From: Artemia franciscana
Lineage: Eukaryota; Arthropoda; Branchiopoda; Anostraca; Artemiidae
Length of the DNA stretch: 64,000 nucleotides
Reading direction: 5' to 3'
Assembly (NCBI RefSeq): GCF_032884065.1
Contig: NC_088873.1
Location: 36,381,823 to 36,445,822 of the forward strand
Shown: positions 24,346-35,854 of the stretch, piece after piece
Numbering within the stretch: position 1 is the first letter of the stretch
How the letters are laid out: the number at the start of each line of letters is the position of its first letter
Translations under genes and position numbers: made by a program
The notes under the pieces: generated by a model
What the model was told of the DNA's origin: nothing
The model's database searches: none
What the model saw: only the letters and a program-made list of their open reading frames with translations

Positions 24346-24360
24346 CTGAAAAAAGGGGGG
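24346..24360 (-). promoter_or_regulatory. Possible splice acceptor before the SDR start codon
   Basis: The minus strand reads CCCCCCTTTTTTCAG immediately 5' of TTATTCATAATG. A pyrimidine tract and CAG nine bases before the ATG fit a 5'-UTR intron, although chance cannot be ruled out. Confidence 0.5.
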
Positions 24361-26297
24361 AATTCAGTCAATATCTGTAAAAGAAAAGTGTGTCAATTTT
24401 ACTTTGAGATAATTTTGCCAAATAATTCAGATTTCAACTGGTTGAAAACAAGAATAAGCCAGATCTTTAAATTATTATATTATTCATATAAATTGTCATA
24501 CTATTCCGAATGAGTACACAAAAATTAGACCCTTAAAGAGAGAGGGGGTGGGTCAAAAGATTCTAATCTTTTTTTTTTACAAATACAGAAGACTAACTAC
24601 AGAAGATTAAATACAGAAGAAATACAAATACAAATAAAAAAAGAATATTAAAAAAAAAACAAAAAAAAACAAATAACTAAACAGACAACAAACAGAATAC
24701 ACATCAAAATATGCCTTAAATTGGTATGAAAATTAAGTTGTTTTTACCATTTGAGTTTTATCGTTTTTCTTTTTTAGAATTTTTGAGATAGTAAAAAATT
24801 GTATTCACTTCTTAGTAGCTGGAGCTCATATTGTTACTTTTGCATAGTTTTGCCATAGTGTTGGCAAGGATTTAATTGTAATTCTTTACAATTACTTTGA
24901 AAATTTATGAGCTTACTAAAACTCCCAGAGCAAAAATTGATTTCGCATCTCTTACCTTTGGAGTTTTAGGGAAATTTTGCTGCATAAAGACAATTTGTTA
25001 GGTTCTATGTAATTTAAATATTTTGAACGGTTTATAGTGCTTTCTTTGTATTTATTCTTTGTCATCTCTATTAATAAAAAGAACAAAAAGAAAAAAAACT
25101 ATAAAAGCTGCAAATGCTGCTTTGATTTAACGAAAACCATTTGATAATAAATCTACTAATTTAAAATAAATCAATGACAGGTATATTATGTAAAAATTGA
25201 AGGAATCCATATGAATTTTTTGGGGGGAATTGCTAGAAATTTGAGCCTCCTTCTCTAAAAGTTCGAATAAATTAAGCAGCCCTCTTGTCTGACGGAATTA
25301 GTTTATTCATTGACTAAATCACCACTAAATCCACAGATTTTACTCATGGCCTGTTGCAAATGTTTCTCTATTGATTTCTTGGAATCATTTTGTTTCCCAC
25401 TTCTATCTATTTCCTTCATTAATATCACAGAACTGAACAAGAACAAGAGAAAAAAAACATCAAAAATAACTGAAAACTATTCGCCTGATATATTCCATCA
25501 GGAATGGACTAGGAAAGGAGTGTATGATTTTGTCATAAAATTAGATAGCATATCTCACACTTACCTACACTTACACTTACACACTTACCTACTTACACTT
25601 ACACACTTACCTAGACATCAGCTAGTTTACTTTTTCTCCCACTCTCACCTCCACTCCTCTCCCTTTGCACCTACACTTACAAGCCAACAATTAAAAACCC
25701 TCAAAACATTCAAAACTTGTAATTCAAACAGTTAATACTCAACAGATTTTATTTTGTAGTGCCCTACAGCTAAATGTTCAAGTAAACCAAAATGTTAAAT
25801 TTTGGTACTACAAATAGGCAGTACCAAAATACCAAAGAAAAGTGGGCTTTAATCAAACATTTGGTTGTCTTAATTCCAGATAACTTGATGTTATCGAGTA
25901 TTGCATAAAAGAGATTAAAAGAGGGATTAAAGAACTTAAAGTAAATCGTCAAACTTAAAACAAAGAGGAATAGGACTACCACCCCCCTAAACCTTCTAAA
26001 GGCCATAGTTCACCTTGCGCTTTACTGAAAACTGAATATATTTTAAACATTTTGTCCTATAGTTAAATATTAAAGTAAAACATTTGCCAAATCATTTTGC
26101 AAGTTGTGAAAATTTTCAAGACCTCCCTGGGAATTATTAATCCACTAATCTTGTTTCGTTTTTTTTCGTGGGGAGGATTACTTCATAGGAGACTGGTTAC
26201 ACCAGCTGTTGCTGACATTATCCATATCCTTTAACCCATAGACTATTTGACAAAAGCGTATGCCTATACCCTATAAACAAGAGCTAAGAGATCATCT
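24361..26297. other. Unassigned AT-rich sequence with a minisatellite
   Basis: Upstream side of the SDR gene. It contains A-rich tracts at 24580-24690 and a short ACACTTAC/CTTACC minisatellite at 25555-25612, but no recognised gene or promoter. The frame at 25310-25735 spans the minisatellite and is not credible. Confidence 0.35.
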
Positions 26298-28464
26298 GGC
26301 ACTTGTGACGAGGCGAGAAGAGCTAAGAGCCAAGAGATCATATGGTATGAGCTCTAAAAACATTCTATAAATCAATAGATCGATTTAAAAAGGAAAATAA
26401 GAGGCTTAATGCCGGTCAGGATTTAAAATAAGAGCTCTGAGTCACGATGTCCTTCTAAATATCAAAATTCATTAAGATCCGATCACCCACTCGTAAGTTA
26501 TAAATACCAAACTTTTTCTAATTTTTCCTCTCCCTTTAGCCTCCCAGATGGTCGAATCTGGGAAAACGACTTTATCAAGTCAAATTGTGCAGCTCCCTGA
26601 CACGCCAACCAGATTTTCATCGTCCTAGCACGTCCAGAAGCACCAAACTCGCCAAATCACTGAACCCCTGCCCCCAACTCCCCCAAAGACAGCGAATCCA
26701 GTACGATTCTGTAAATCACGTATCAAGGACATTTGTTTATTCTATCCACCAAGCTTCATCCCGATTCCTCCACTCCAAGTGTTTTTCCAAGATTTCCCCT
26801 CCAGCTCCCCACAATGTCAAAAGATCTGGTCGGGATTTGAAATAAGAGCTCTGAGACATGAATTTCTTCTAAAAATCAAATTTCATTAAGATCCGATCAT
26901 CTATTCGTAAGATAAAAATACCCCAATATTCATGTTTTCCAAGAATTCAGGTTTCCCCCTCCAACTCCCCCCAATGTCACAGGATCTGGTCGGAATTTAA
27001 AATTAGAACTTTAAAGCACAAGATCCTTCTAAATATCAAATTTCATTAAGATCTGGTCGCCCTTTCGTAAGTTACAAATACCTAAATTTTCAACATTACC
27101 CCCCCCCCAATTCCACCAAAGAGAGCAGATCCGGTCCGGTTATGTCAGTCACGTATCTTAGACAGGTTTCTATTCTTCCCATCCAGTTTCATCCTGATCT
27201 CCCCGCTTTAAGTATTTTCTCCAGTCCCCCCAACTACCCCCCCCCCCAATTACGCTTGATCTGGTTGAGATTTAAAATAAGAGATCTGAATTACGAGGTC
27301 CTCCTAAATATGAAGATTCATGAAGATCCGATCACTCCTTCGTAAGTTAAAAATCAATCATTTTTTCTTATTTTTCAGAATTACCCCCCCCCCCCCCCCG
27401 ATAAAGCGGATCCGTTCCAATCATGTAAATCAGGTAAGTAAGACTTCTGCTTATTTTTCCCACCAAGTTTCATCCCGATCCCTCCAATCTAAGCGTTTTC
27501 CATGATTTTAGGTTCCCCCACCCCAAATTTCCCCCAATGTCACCAGATCTGGTCAGGATTTAAAATAAGAGCTTTGAGACACGAGATCCTTCTAAATATC
27601 AAATTCATTGAGATCCAATCATCCGTTCGTAATTTAAAAATACCTCATTTTTTCAAATTTTTCAGAATTAACCCCTCCCCCAACTACCCCAAAGAGAGCG
27701 GATCCGTTCCAGCTAGGACTTGTGCTTATTTTTCCCACTAAGTTTCGTCCCGATCCCTCCACTCTAAGTGTTTTCCAAGTTTCAGGTTCCCCATCCCAAC
27801 TCCCCCCCCCCAATGTCACCAGATGTGGCCGGGATTGGAAATAAGAGCTCTGAGACACGATATCCTTCTAAATATCAAATTTCATTGAGATCTGATCACC
27901 CGTTCGTAAGTTAAAAATACCTCATTTTTTTCTAATTTTTCAGAATTACCCCCCCCCCCCAACCACCTCAAAGAGAGCGGATCCGTTCCGGTTATGTCAA
28001 TCATGTATCTAGGACTTGTGCTTATTTTTCCCACCAATTTTCATCCTGATCCCTCCACTCTAAGTGTTTTCCAAGATTTTAGGTTTCCCCCTCCCATATC
28101 CCCGCCCCCAATGTCACCAGATCCGGTCGGAATTTAAAATAACAGCTCTGAGACACGATATCCTTCCAAACATCAAATTTCATTAAGATCGGATCAACAG
28201 TTCGTAAGTTAAAAATACTTCAATTTTTCTATATTTTCCGAATTAACCTGCCCCCTACTCCCCCCCAGATGGTCAAATTGGGAAAACCACTATTTCTAAT
28301 TTAAGCTGGTCCCGTCCCTGATACGCCTGCCAAATTTCATCGTCCTAGCTTACCTGGAAAAGCCTAAAGTAGCAAAACCAGGACCGACAGACAGACAGAC
28401 CGACAGACCAACAGACCGACAGAATTGGCGATTGCTATATGTCACTTGATTAATACCAAGTGCC
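26298..28464. mobile_element. Non-autonomous element with internal tandem array (Helentron/DINE-like structure)
   Basis: The element begins GGCACTTGTGAC (26298) and ends CCAAGTGCC (28464), an 8-bp terminal inverted repeat. The right end also forms a hairpin, CACTTG with CAAGTG around a TA-rich loop. Next to it is a GACA/GACC microsatellite at 28382-28422. The interior is a tandem array (separate entry). Hairpin end, microsatellite and central tandem repeats are the known layout of Helentron-associated (DINE-1-like) elements. That assignment is inferred from structure; no Rep/helicase is present. Confidence 0.55.
26460..28290. repeat. Tandem array of about 285-bp units
   Basis: Seven units are anchored on (G/A)TTCGTAAGTTA at about 26491, 26908, 27064, 27340, 27627, 27904 and 28200. 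Typical spacing is 276-296 bp, with one long (417) and one short (156) interval. Each unit has CATTAAGATCCGATCA, a C-run, AAAGAGAGCGGATCCG, TTCCCACCAAGTTTCATC and GAGCTCTGAGACACGA. C-run length varies strongly from unit to unit. Frames crossing the array are not genes. Confidence 0.88.
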
Positions 28465-28796
28465 ATAATAAAACTGATTACACATTATCCAACTGCCTAC
28501 AGTAACTTCCATGATTATTTTGTGTTTCCATGATCAAAAAGAAAACTGTTCGAATGAAAATCACAAACCCCTTGCTTTAGCTGAGATTTAAAATTAACAA
28601 GATTCTAGTTCATTGTTTCATGAATCCTGCTAGTCCCCTTCAATATCATGACTGAAGAACTAACTGAAGAAGAAAAGGACTGGATTCTGGTGGAAATAGT
28701 TGAATTTACCATGACCACTCGGCATAAATACTCACTGCAACATATATTAAGTTTTATAGTAGGGAGTGCCATACAGACTTATTAGCCTTTGTAATG
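28465..28796. other. Spacer between the array element and element A
   Basis: No feature recognised, apart from a 45-codon open frame from ATG at 28648 (starting MTEELTEEEKDWILVE) for which I have no homology or splice support. Confidence 0.25.
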
Positions 28797-29092
28797 ATTA
28801 AATAAAAAAACAAGTTTTTTGAAATGAAAGTAAGGAGCGACATTAAAATTTAAAACGAACAGAAATTACTCCGTATATGAAAGGGGCTTTTCCCCCTCGA
28901 CACCCCGCTCTTTACGCTAAAGTTTTTTATTGTTTTAAAAAGTAGAGTTGCGAGAAAGAATCAAACTTTAGCGGAAGGAGCGGGGTGTCGAGGAGGAAAA
29001 GCCCCTTTCATATACGGAGTAATTTCTGTTCGTTTTAATCTTTAATGTCGCTCCTTACTTTCATTTCAAAAAACTTGTTTTTTTTATTTAAT
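28797..29092. repeat. Element A palindrome, copy 1
   Basis: A 296-bp inverted repeat. The left arm runs ATTAAATAAAAAAACAAG then AAAGTAAGGAGCGACATT, AACGAACAGAAATTACTCCG, AAAGGGGCTTTTCCCCCTCG and CCCCGCTC. The right arm is its near-perfect complement, with a spacer of about 40 bp around 28930-28965. Arm-specific bases GGGGCTTTTCCCCCTCGACA appear in both arms of this copy but not in the other copies. Confidence 0.93.
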
Positions 29093-29326
29093 TTCTGAAA
29101 GTTTTTGAATTAATGCATGTCTGATTTTGGCTCTCCGTACATAAATTATTAAAATGAAATTCGCATATTAATTCTTTTTTTGGCTAAATGGCTTTCTCTT
29201 AGTTTTGATCAGACGATTTTGAGAAATAAGGGGTGGGGAAGGAGGCCTAGTTGCCCTCTAATTTTTCGGTTACTTAAAAAGGTAACTAGATCTTTTAATT
29301 TTTAACGAACGTTTTTATTAGTAAAA

Positions 29327-29616
29327 ATTAAATGAAAAAACTAATTTTTTTAGCTGAAAGTAAGGAGCGACATTAAAACTTAAAACGAACAGAAATTACT
29401 CCGTATATAAAATGGGTTGTCCCCTCCGCAATCCCTCGCTCTTTATGCTAAAGCTTTTAATTGTTTTAAAAAGTAGAATTGTGGCAAACTTTAGCGTAAA
29501 GAGCGAGGGATTGCGGAGGGGACAACCCATTTTATATACGGAGTAATTTCTGTTCGTTTTAAGTTTTAATGTCGCTCCTTACTTTCAACTAAAAAAATTT
29601 GTTTTTTTTTATTTAA
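29327..29616. repeat. Element A palindrome, copy 2
   Basis: A 290-bp inverted repeat of the same family, directly repeated after a 235-bp spacer. Its arms carry AAATGGGTTGTCCCCTCCGC on one side and the complement on the other, unlike copy 1. The downstream spacer (29617-29860) repeats that after copy 1, including the GATCAGACGATTTTGAG block. Confidence 0.93.
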
Positions 29617-31056
29617 TTTATGAACGTTTTTGAATTAATGCATGTTTGGTTTTGGCTCTCCGCACATAAATCATTAAAATGAAATTTGTATATTAATTCT
29701 TTTTTTGGCTAAATGGCTTTCTCTTAGTTTTGATCAGACGATTTTGAGAAATAAGGGGTGGAGAAGGAGGCCTAGTTGCCCTCCAATTTTTCGGTTGCTT
29801 AAAAAGGCAACTAGAACTTTTAATTTTTAACGAAAGTTTTTATTAGTAAAAAATATACGTAACTTATAAATTAGCAACTTACGTAACAAACTTTCATAAT
29901 CTTATATTTTTATTATGTATACAAGGGGGTTTGTATCCTCGTTAATACCTCGCTCTTTACACTAAATCTTAAGTTTTGCCCCAATTCTTTAAGAATGACC
30001 CCTGAATCAGAAAGGCCGTAGAATTAATAGCTGAAATTACTAAAAATACTTTAGCATAAAGAGCGAGGTATTTATCTCCTCCTAAATACCTCGCTCTTTA
30101 TGCTAAAGTATTTTTAGAACCCCTCATATGCGTAATAATCTCTGTTCGTTTTAAGTTTCAATGCTACTCCTTCCTTTCTTTTGAAAAACGTTTTCATGTT
30201 TATTTTTCATTGTTTTCTTATAGTAATGCTAGAAAATCCTGCGCCCTTTTCATTGAATTTTTCTTCCCCCATGACAGATTCCTCCAAGGAAAGATCCTCC
30301 AACATAGCCCCCTCCCCTCAGCCCCACCCCCCAAACAAAATAAAATCCCCCTGAAAACGTCTGTACACTTCCCAATAACCATTACTAGATGTAAACACTG
30401 GTCAAAGTTTGTAACTTGCAGCCCCTCCCCCAGGGATTGTGGGGGAGTAAATCATCCCCAAATACATAGTTATTATGGTTTTCGACTATGCTGAACAAAA
30501 TGGCTATCTCAAAATTTTGATCCGTTGACTTTGGGAAAAAATGAGCGTGGAAGGGGGCCTAGATGCCCTCCAATTTTTTGTTCACTTAAAAAGGGCACTA
30601 GAACTTTTCATTTCCGTTAGAATGAGCCCTCTTGCGACATTCTAGGACCACTTGGTCGATACGATGACCCCTGGGAAAAAGAAAACAAACAAATAAACAC
30701 GCACCCGTGATTTGTCTTCTGGCAAAAAAATACAAAATTCCACATTTTTGTAGATAGGAGCTTGAAACTTCTACAGTAGGGTTCTCTGATACGCTGAATC
30801 TGATGGTGTGATTTTCGTTAAGATTCTATGACTTTTAGGGGGTGTTTCCCCCTATTTTCTTAAATAAGGCAAATTTTCTCAGGCTCGTAACTTTTGATGG
30901 GTAAGACTGAACTTGATGAAACTTATATATTTAAAATCAGCATTAAAATGCGATTCTTTTGATGTAGCTATTGATATCAAAATTCAATTTTGTAGAGTTT
31001 TGGTTACTATTGAGCCGGGTCGCTCCTTACTACAGTTCGTTACCACAAACTGTTTG
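29617..31056 (+). mobile_element. Element A body, copy 2
   Basis: The body follows palindrome copy 2. It holds a single core motif (CCTCGCTCTTTACACTAAAT at 29946), the perfect hairpin at 30040-30117, module B (about 30330-30620), an A-rich tract after GACCCCTGG near 30670, AGCCGGGTCGCTCCTTACTA and the terminal hairpin CAGTTCGTTACCACAAACTG at 31031-31050. No reading frame is credible. With the two palindromes it makes a 5'-duplicated copy starting at 28797. Confidence 0.85.
30040..30117. repeat. Second hairpin of element A
   Basis: CTAAAAATACTTTAGCATAA at the start is mirrored at the end of this 78-bp inverted repeat; each arm is about 31 bp and the loop about 16. The arms contain TTTAGCATAAAGAGCGAGG, the same core as in the long palindrome. 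Confidence 0.9.
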
Positions 31057-32285
31057 AAAAATAAACGTAACTTAAGAATTAGCTTACGTAACAAACTTTT
31101 ATATTCTTATATTTTTGATTATGTATATGAGGGGGTTGGTCCCCTCGTTAATACCTCACTCTTCACACTAAATCTTGTTTTGTCCCAATTCTTTAAGAAT
31201 GACCCCTGAATCAGAAAGGCCGTAGAATAAATAGTTGAAATTACTTAAAAAAATTTTAGCATAAAGAGCGAAGTATTTATCTCCTCCTAAATACCTCTCT
31301 CTTTATGCTAAAGTATTTTTAGAAGCCCTCATATGCGTAATAACCTCTTTTCGTTTTAAGTTTTGATGCTTCTCCTTACTTTCAATTGAAAAAAAAAACT
31401 TTTACATGTTTATATTTTCATTGTTTTCTTTTTTAATAGGAATGCTAGAAAATCCTGCGCCCGTTTCATTGAATTTCTCTTCCCCCATAAAATATTCCTC
31501 CAAGGAAAGATCCTCCCATATAACCCCCTCCCCTGAACCCCACACCCAAACCAAAAAAATCCCCCTGATAACGTTGGTACACTTCCCAGTAACCATTACT
31601 GTATGTAAACATTGGTCAAAGTTTGTAACTTGCAGCCCCTCCCCCAGGGACTGTGGGGGGTAAGTCATCCCAAAAGACATAGTTATTATTGTTTTCGACT
31701 ATGCGGAAGAAAATGGCTATCTCAAAATTTTGATCCGTTGACTTTGGGAAAAAAATGAGCGTGGGAGGGGGCCTAGGTGCCCTCCGATTTTTTGGTCACT
31801 TAAAAAGGGCACTAGAACTTTTCATTTCCGTTAGAATGAGCCCTCTTGCAACACTCTAGGACCAATTGGTCGATACGATGACCCCTGGGAAAAAACAAAA
31901 AAAAAACAAATAAACAAATAAACACACACCCGTGATTTGTCTTTTGGCAAAAAATACGAAATTCCACATGTTTGTAGATTGGACCTTGAATTTTTTTTTT
32001 CTATAGGGTTCTCTGATACGCTGAATGCGATGGTGTGATTTTCGTTAAGATCCTATGATTTTTAGGGGGTGTTACCCCCTGTTTTCCAAAATAAGGCAAA
32101 TTTTCTCAGGCTCGTAACTTTTGATGACAAAGACTAAATTCGATGAAACTTATATATTTAAAATCAGCATAAAAATCCGATTCTTTTGATATATCTTTTA
32201 GCATCGAAATTCCGTTTTTTAGAGTTTCGTTTACTATTGAGCCGGGTCACTCCTTACTACAGTTTGTTACCATGAACTGTGTGAT
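31057..32285 (+). mobile_element. Element A body, second tandem copy lacking the palindrome
   Basis: Directly after the terminal hairpin of the preceding body, the sequence restarts at the internal point AAAATAAACGTAACTTA and runs through the core motif, a hairpin with a few mismatches (31244-31322), module B (about 31560-31830), the A-rich tract (near 31890) and a mutated end (CAGTTTGTTACCATGAACTG, about 32260). The join suggests tandem duplication of the body by unequal exchange or rolling-circle-like read-through. Confidence 0.8.
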
Positions 32286-33690
32286 GATATTGTGCTTGAA
32301 TGTCCTTCCTCACTATCATGACTCATGGGATGTTTTGTTTTTTTTTACTTTTTTATTATTCATTTCAATGGCCAAAGATGAATTATCCATTAAAACCAAA
32401 TAGCTAATCTCCACTGTAAGAAAAAATGAGCTTACTCCTCATCACAGGTCTAATCCACAAGCCACACTGATTGCACCTAGTTATGATTATAAAAATAAGA
32501 GATACCCACCTAAGCTTTGGTGCATACCATGTTTAAGGGGTTAACCTAAATATATGGACTTTAGGAGCAATTGCCATAGACAAAACCAACATCACCCAGA
32601 AACTTTTTTTATGGTTTCTCTCATTTTGTCACCATCACCAATAATTTCAAAATCATCTGTGATTTACTGAAAACTAAATAAACAGCTTATATTGGGAGTT
32701 TAATTTAGTCAGCATTTTTGCTACAATACAAAATTTATCAATGAAAACCTTAAAAAAAGAGAGATTTGGATAACAATACAACATCAAAAGAATTGGTTTT
32801 TCCTGCTAGTTCCAAACATCTAAAATTAACTAATTTTGAGTTTTCTATATTAATTCTAATTTTATCAATTATTGACAAAAACTACACTCACAGTTTTGAA
32901 TTGTTTGAGAATTCTGAAATACAGGCTTTGAGCTTGCACATATAAAGTCATGAAATTTGTATTTTTCATTGTTAACACAACACTATTGACTGCAAAGAGA
33001 TTAATATGTATCCAATGTATTCTCTTTTTGATGGTCCAGCAGATGATCATGGAAAGTTTAGAAAAGATCTTTCAATTCCAAATTTTGAGTAGTCCCATTT
33101 TCAAAACCAAGATCAATCAATTTGAGGGCAATTAGCCCTCTTGTCTCACTGCTTTTCATGCTAAGTCCTTAGTTCTCTTTGGAGTTAGATAAACATTTTG
33201 AAAACCATTTAACTCACAATGCTTGGAAGATTATAAAAAATGTGTCCTGGGTGATAAATAATATTGACAACACCAAGGGCAAGGATTCATAAATTGGTAC
33301 ACTCTCCACAGATACCCTTTAGCAGAGAAAATTTTAAATTTTGACATTTTAAAACAATGAAAAGAATTTAAATCTATGACTAGCAGCTTAGGGGCCCTCA
33401 CCTCCTTGCAACAATAGATTTTAAGCAGAAAGGCATGCTTACTGCACCTTATTTATACCAGACTAATTCAGGGATTTTTTATTTATAATATTGGAGGACA
33501 AAAAGCAGCATTTCAATCTTTGTAGAAAAACAAGGTAGGTTGTAAATTGTTGCCAAAATGACATAAGTCCAAGCATCAGAACTTTGCAGCTTGCTACAGA
33601 CTAACACAATTCAATAAGTTCAATTTATATATAGCCTATATTTTACAAAAAGAGGGTGAAGCACCCTTAAGATGGAGTAACAAAAAAAAA
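32286..33690. other. Unassigned sequence
   Basis: AT-rich. A short plus-strand frame around 32976-33089 reads MYPMYSLFDGPADDHGKFRK and ends in a stop. It looks protein-like, but has no clear acceptor and no family I recognise. Confidence 0.25.
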
Positions 33691-34289
33691 ATCAGCTATA
33701 AATAAATTCAAATCAATGCCTAGGTGTTGATACTCTGAGAAAGATAAACAACCTGAAGATCAAATTCTTGTGTGTGCAAATTGCAAGGGCCCACAAAAAA
33801 TGTGTCCATTATCATGAGCAAACAGAAGCTCTTAAAGTAGTATATACAAGAAATATGACTTATAAGGAGGCTCTATGCCAAATAAGTAAAACAACAATTC
33901 CCTCAACAAGTCAAAATACTGTGGTCAATGAAAATAATATTGAACGCAAGCAAACCCCTAGCTTAAGTGAACATAGTACTAGACTGGACAAATTAGAAAA
34001 GTGTTTAAATTCAGTTGCCTCTCAACTCTCTACTATATGTGAGGCACTGATAGATATGCTGCCAAAAACATCAGAAAAAACAAAAATTGTACAAAATTTT
34101 ACTAGGATCCTAGGTGAAGTTCTTGTCCAGGTCCCTGGGTCAACTAAAATGATTCAAAGAAATGGTGAAACAGAAAAGAAACAAAGTGAGATAATAATGA
34201 CCAAAAGAGCTTGTACATCACCTGATAAAGAGACCTCACCAGACAAAGGTAAACATTTAAAAAAGGGAAAGCACATCAGTAAATCATGA
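33691..34289 (+). pseudogene. Jockey-like LINE ORF1, 3' part
   Basis: From about 33730 the readings EDQILVCANCKGP and, in another frame, HKKCVHYHEQTEALK together match the last zinc knuckle (CxxCxGxH....C) and the conserved tail of jockey-group ORF1 nucleic-acid-binding proteins. A one-base shift lies near GGGCCC at 33788. The open frame continues to 34289 with a hydrophilic tail rich in K, T, S and E. The 5' part, including the other knuckles, is missing. Confidence 0.6.
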
Positions 34290-35450
34290 AGGTCTTGCAA
34301 CTAAGCACACAAGGAATGGGAAAAACTAAAACTGCTTTAATAAATACACTAATTGTAAGAGCAAAACCTGATTTGGTCCTCCTTCAAGAGACCCTTCTAT
34401 CAAATGAAAAGAAAACACCAAATTTTGTGGGTTTTCATCCTATAAGGTGGGATAGAGAAGGGAGAAAGAGGGAGGTCTGCTGACATTAGTTAGAGAGAAT
34501 ATATCTTTTAGGGAAATAACTTTGCCCTTTACTGGTAAAAATGAAGTTGGTCTGATAAATATTAAACTTGAGGAAAATAGATGGTTATCTGTTGTCAACT
34601 ATTATAGTAAAGCAACAGTGGATTTTGACCTGAATCAATTTAAAAAGGTAAATGATTACTGTGAAAATGATATATTTATAGGGGTGACTTCAATCTTCAT
34701 AATAAAATGTGGGGCACTACATCACAACAGGACCAACAGTCTTTTGCATTTGCTGATTATATTTTGGAGCCTGATAGTAATCTTTGTCTTATTACACCAT
34801 GTGACCTGGGCACTAGGCTAAATGTAACCAATGGTAAGTATTCTACTTTAGATTTATCACTTGTTTCCTATTCATTAGCCCTAAGCCAACATGTTAAACT
34901 AGCTGGTGCTGTGGAATTCGACCACCTTCCATTAATATTGCAACTAGATAATACTGCAGTATCACAATTAAATGTTGTAAATCAGCCTATTAGGCTGGAT
35001 GACTCTTTCTGATATCTAGGCCTAATTTTTGATAGTAAAATGACATTGTTGAGACACATTGAGTATTTGTTAGGCAATATTAGGAGTAGATTAAACCTTA
35101 TAAATGTAATGTGCCTAGGGAAAAGGGGTGCTCCTTTTAAGTATCTTACTTATGGCAATGCTAATCAGAAGAATCCAAAAAAAATTAGATACAGTGTTCC
35201 ACAGTGTACTTAGGCAATCCATTGGCTGCCTAAACAGTACCCCTATTCCAGCTATGATGATTGAATTGGGGGTGAGCATGCTTAAACTATGACATGCCAG
35301 GTTAATTGCGAAGCATTTCACTAATAAATCTACTTTAAATGAGGATATAATCAAGATGGAAATTATAAATAATTATAATAGTGATAGTGCAAATTATAAA
35401 GTATTTTTGTGCTTTTACAATGAGAGCAATCTTAGGTCAGGCTAATTCCC
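34286..35450 (+). pseudogene. Jockey-like LINE ORF2 with endonuclease fused to reverse-transcriptase tail
   Basis: It overlaps the ORF1 stop, as in jockey elements. KVLQLSTQGMGKTKTAL and PDLVLLQETLL (34286-34400) are the start of the APE endonuclease; GLINIKLEENRWLSVVNYYS and the shifted HNKMWGTTSQQD, STLDLSLVSY and DHLPLILQLD (34700-34960) are its later blocks, the last containing the conserved D-H. Then, within about 40 bp, the sequence becomes YLGLIFDSKMTLLRHI (35015-35065), the thumb, followed by KLDTVFHSVLRQSIG, STPIPAMMIELGVSMLK (35190-35285). The reverse-transcriptase fingers and palm, several hundred residues in relatives, are absent: an internal deletion. Stops and frameshifts are present throughout. 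Confidence 0.8.
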
Positions 35451-35854
35451 CTAAGTGAGTCCATAGAAAGACTATGCTGTTGTTGATTAAGTATATAAAA
35501 AGTTGTAATCTGCATAACATTCTCTGATTTTTTTTTTAAGTTGTAATGTATTGACTTTTATATTCATTGTATTGACCTTTCTATTTTGTATTAATGTTTC
35601 TTTTTATAGAAGTTTTAATTGTAGTAACTGCATTAACTTCTATTTTTATTGTATTGACTTTTTTTTCTATTTATTTATCCTTGTATTTTAGCTTGATTTA
35701 AATCTGAGTATGTTTCTTTTCACAGATATTTTAAGCAATATTAACAGAATAGAGTTGTGATATTCATACTAGTGCCAGTGATTTAAGCAAGAACACTCTT
35801 TTTAATGTCCTAGTACTCTCCCAAGATATCTTAAGTGTTGATGTGGCCTGTGAC
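35451..35854. other. T-rich flank of the LINE
   Basis: Contains imperfect repeats of TATTGACTTTT at 35550-35665, possibly the LINE 3' untranslated region. No gene seen. Confidence 0.3.

Noticed and set aside
25310-25735. 141-codon plus-strand frame
   Set aside because: Half of it is the CTTACAC minisatellite; no start context, homology or splice evidence.
26585-27858. Proline- and serine-rich frames on both strands
   Set aside because: They lie in the 285-bp tandem array and change from unit to unit with the length of the C-runs.
26460-28290. CRISPR-like array
   Set aside because: Units are about 285 bp, diverged throughout and in a eukaryotic context, so this is a tandem satellite and not repeats with spacers.
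28648-28785. 45-codon frame beginning MTEELTEEEKDWILVE
   Set aside because: Protein-like, but too short, with no splice signals or family match.
32976-33089. Short frame with FDGPADDHGKFRK
   Set aside because: Protein-like composition only; no good acceptor and no known family.
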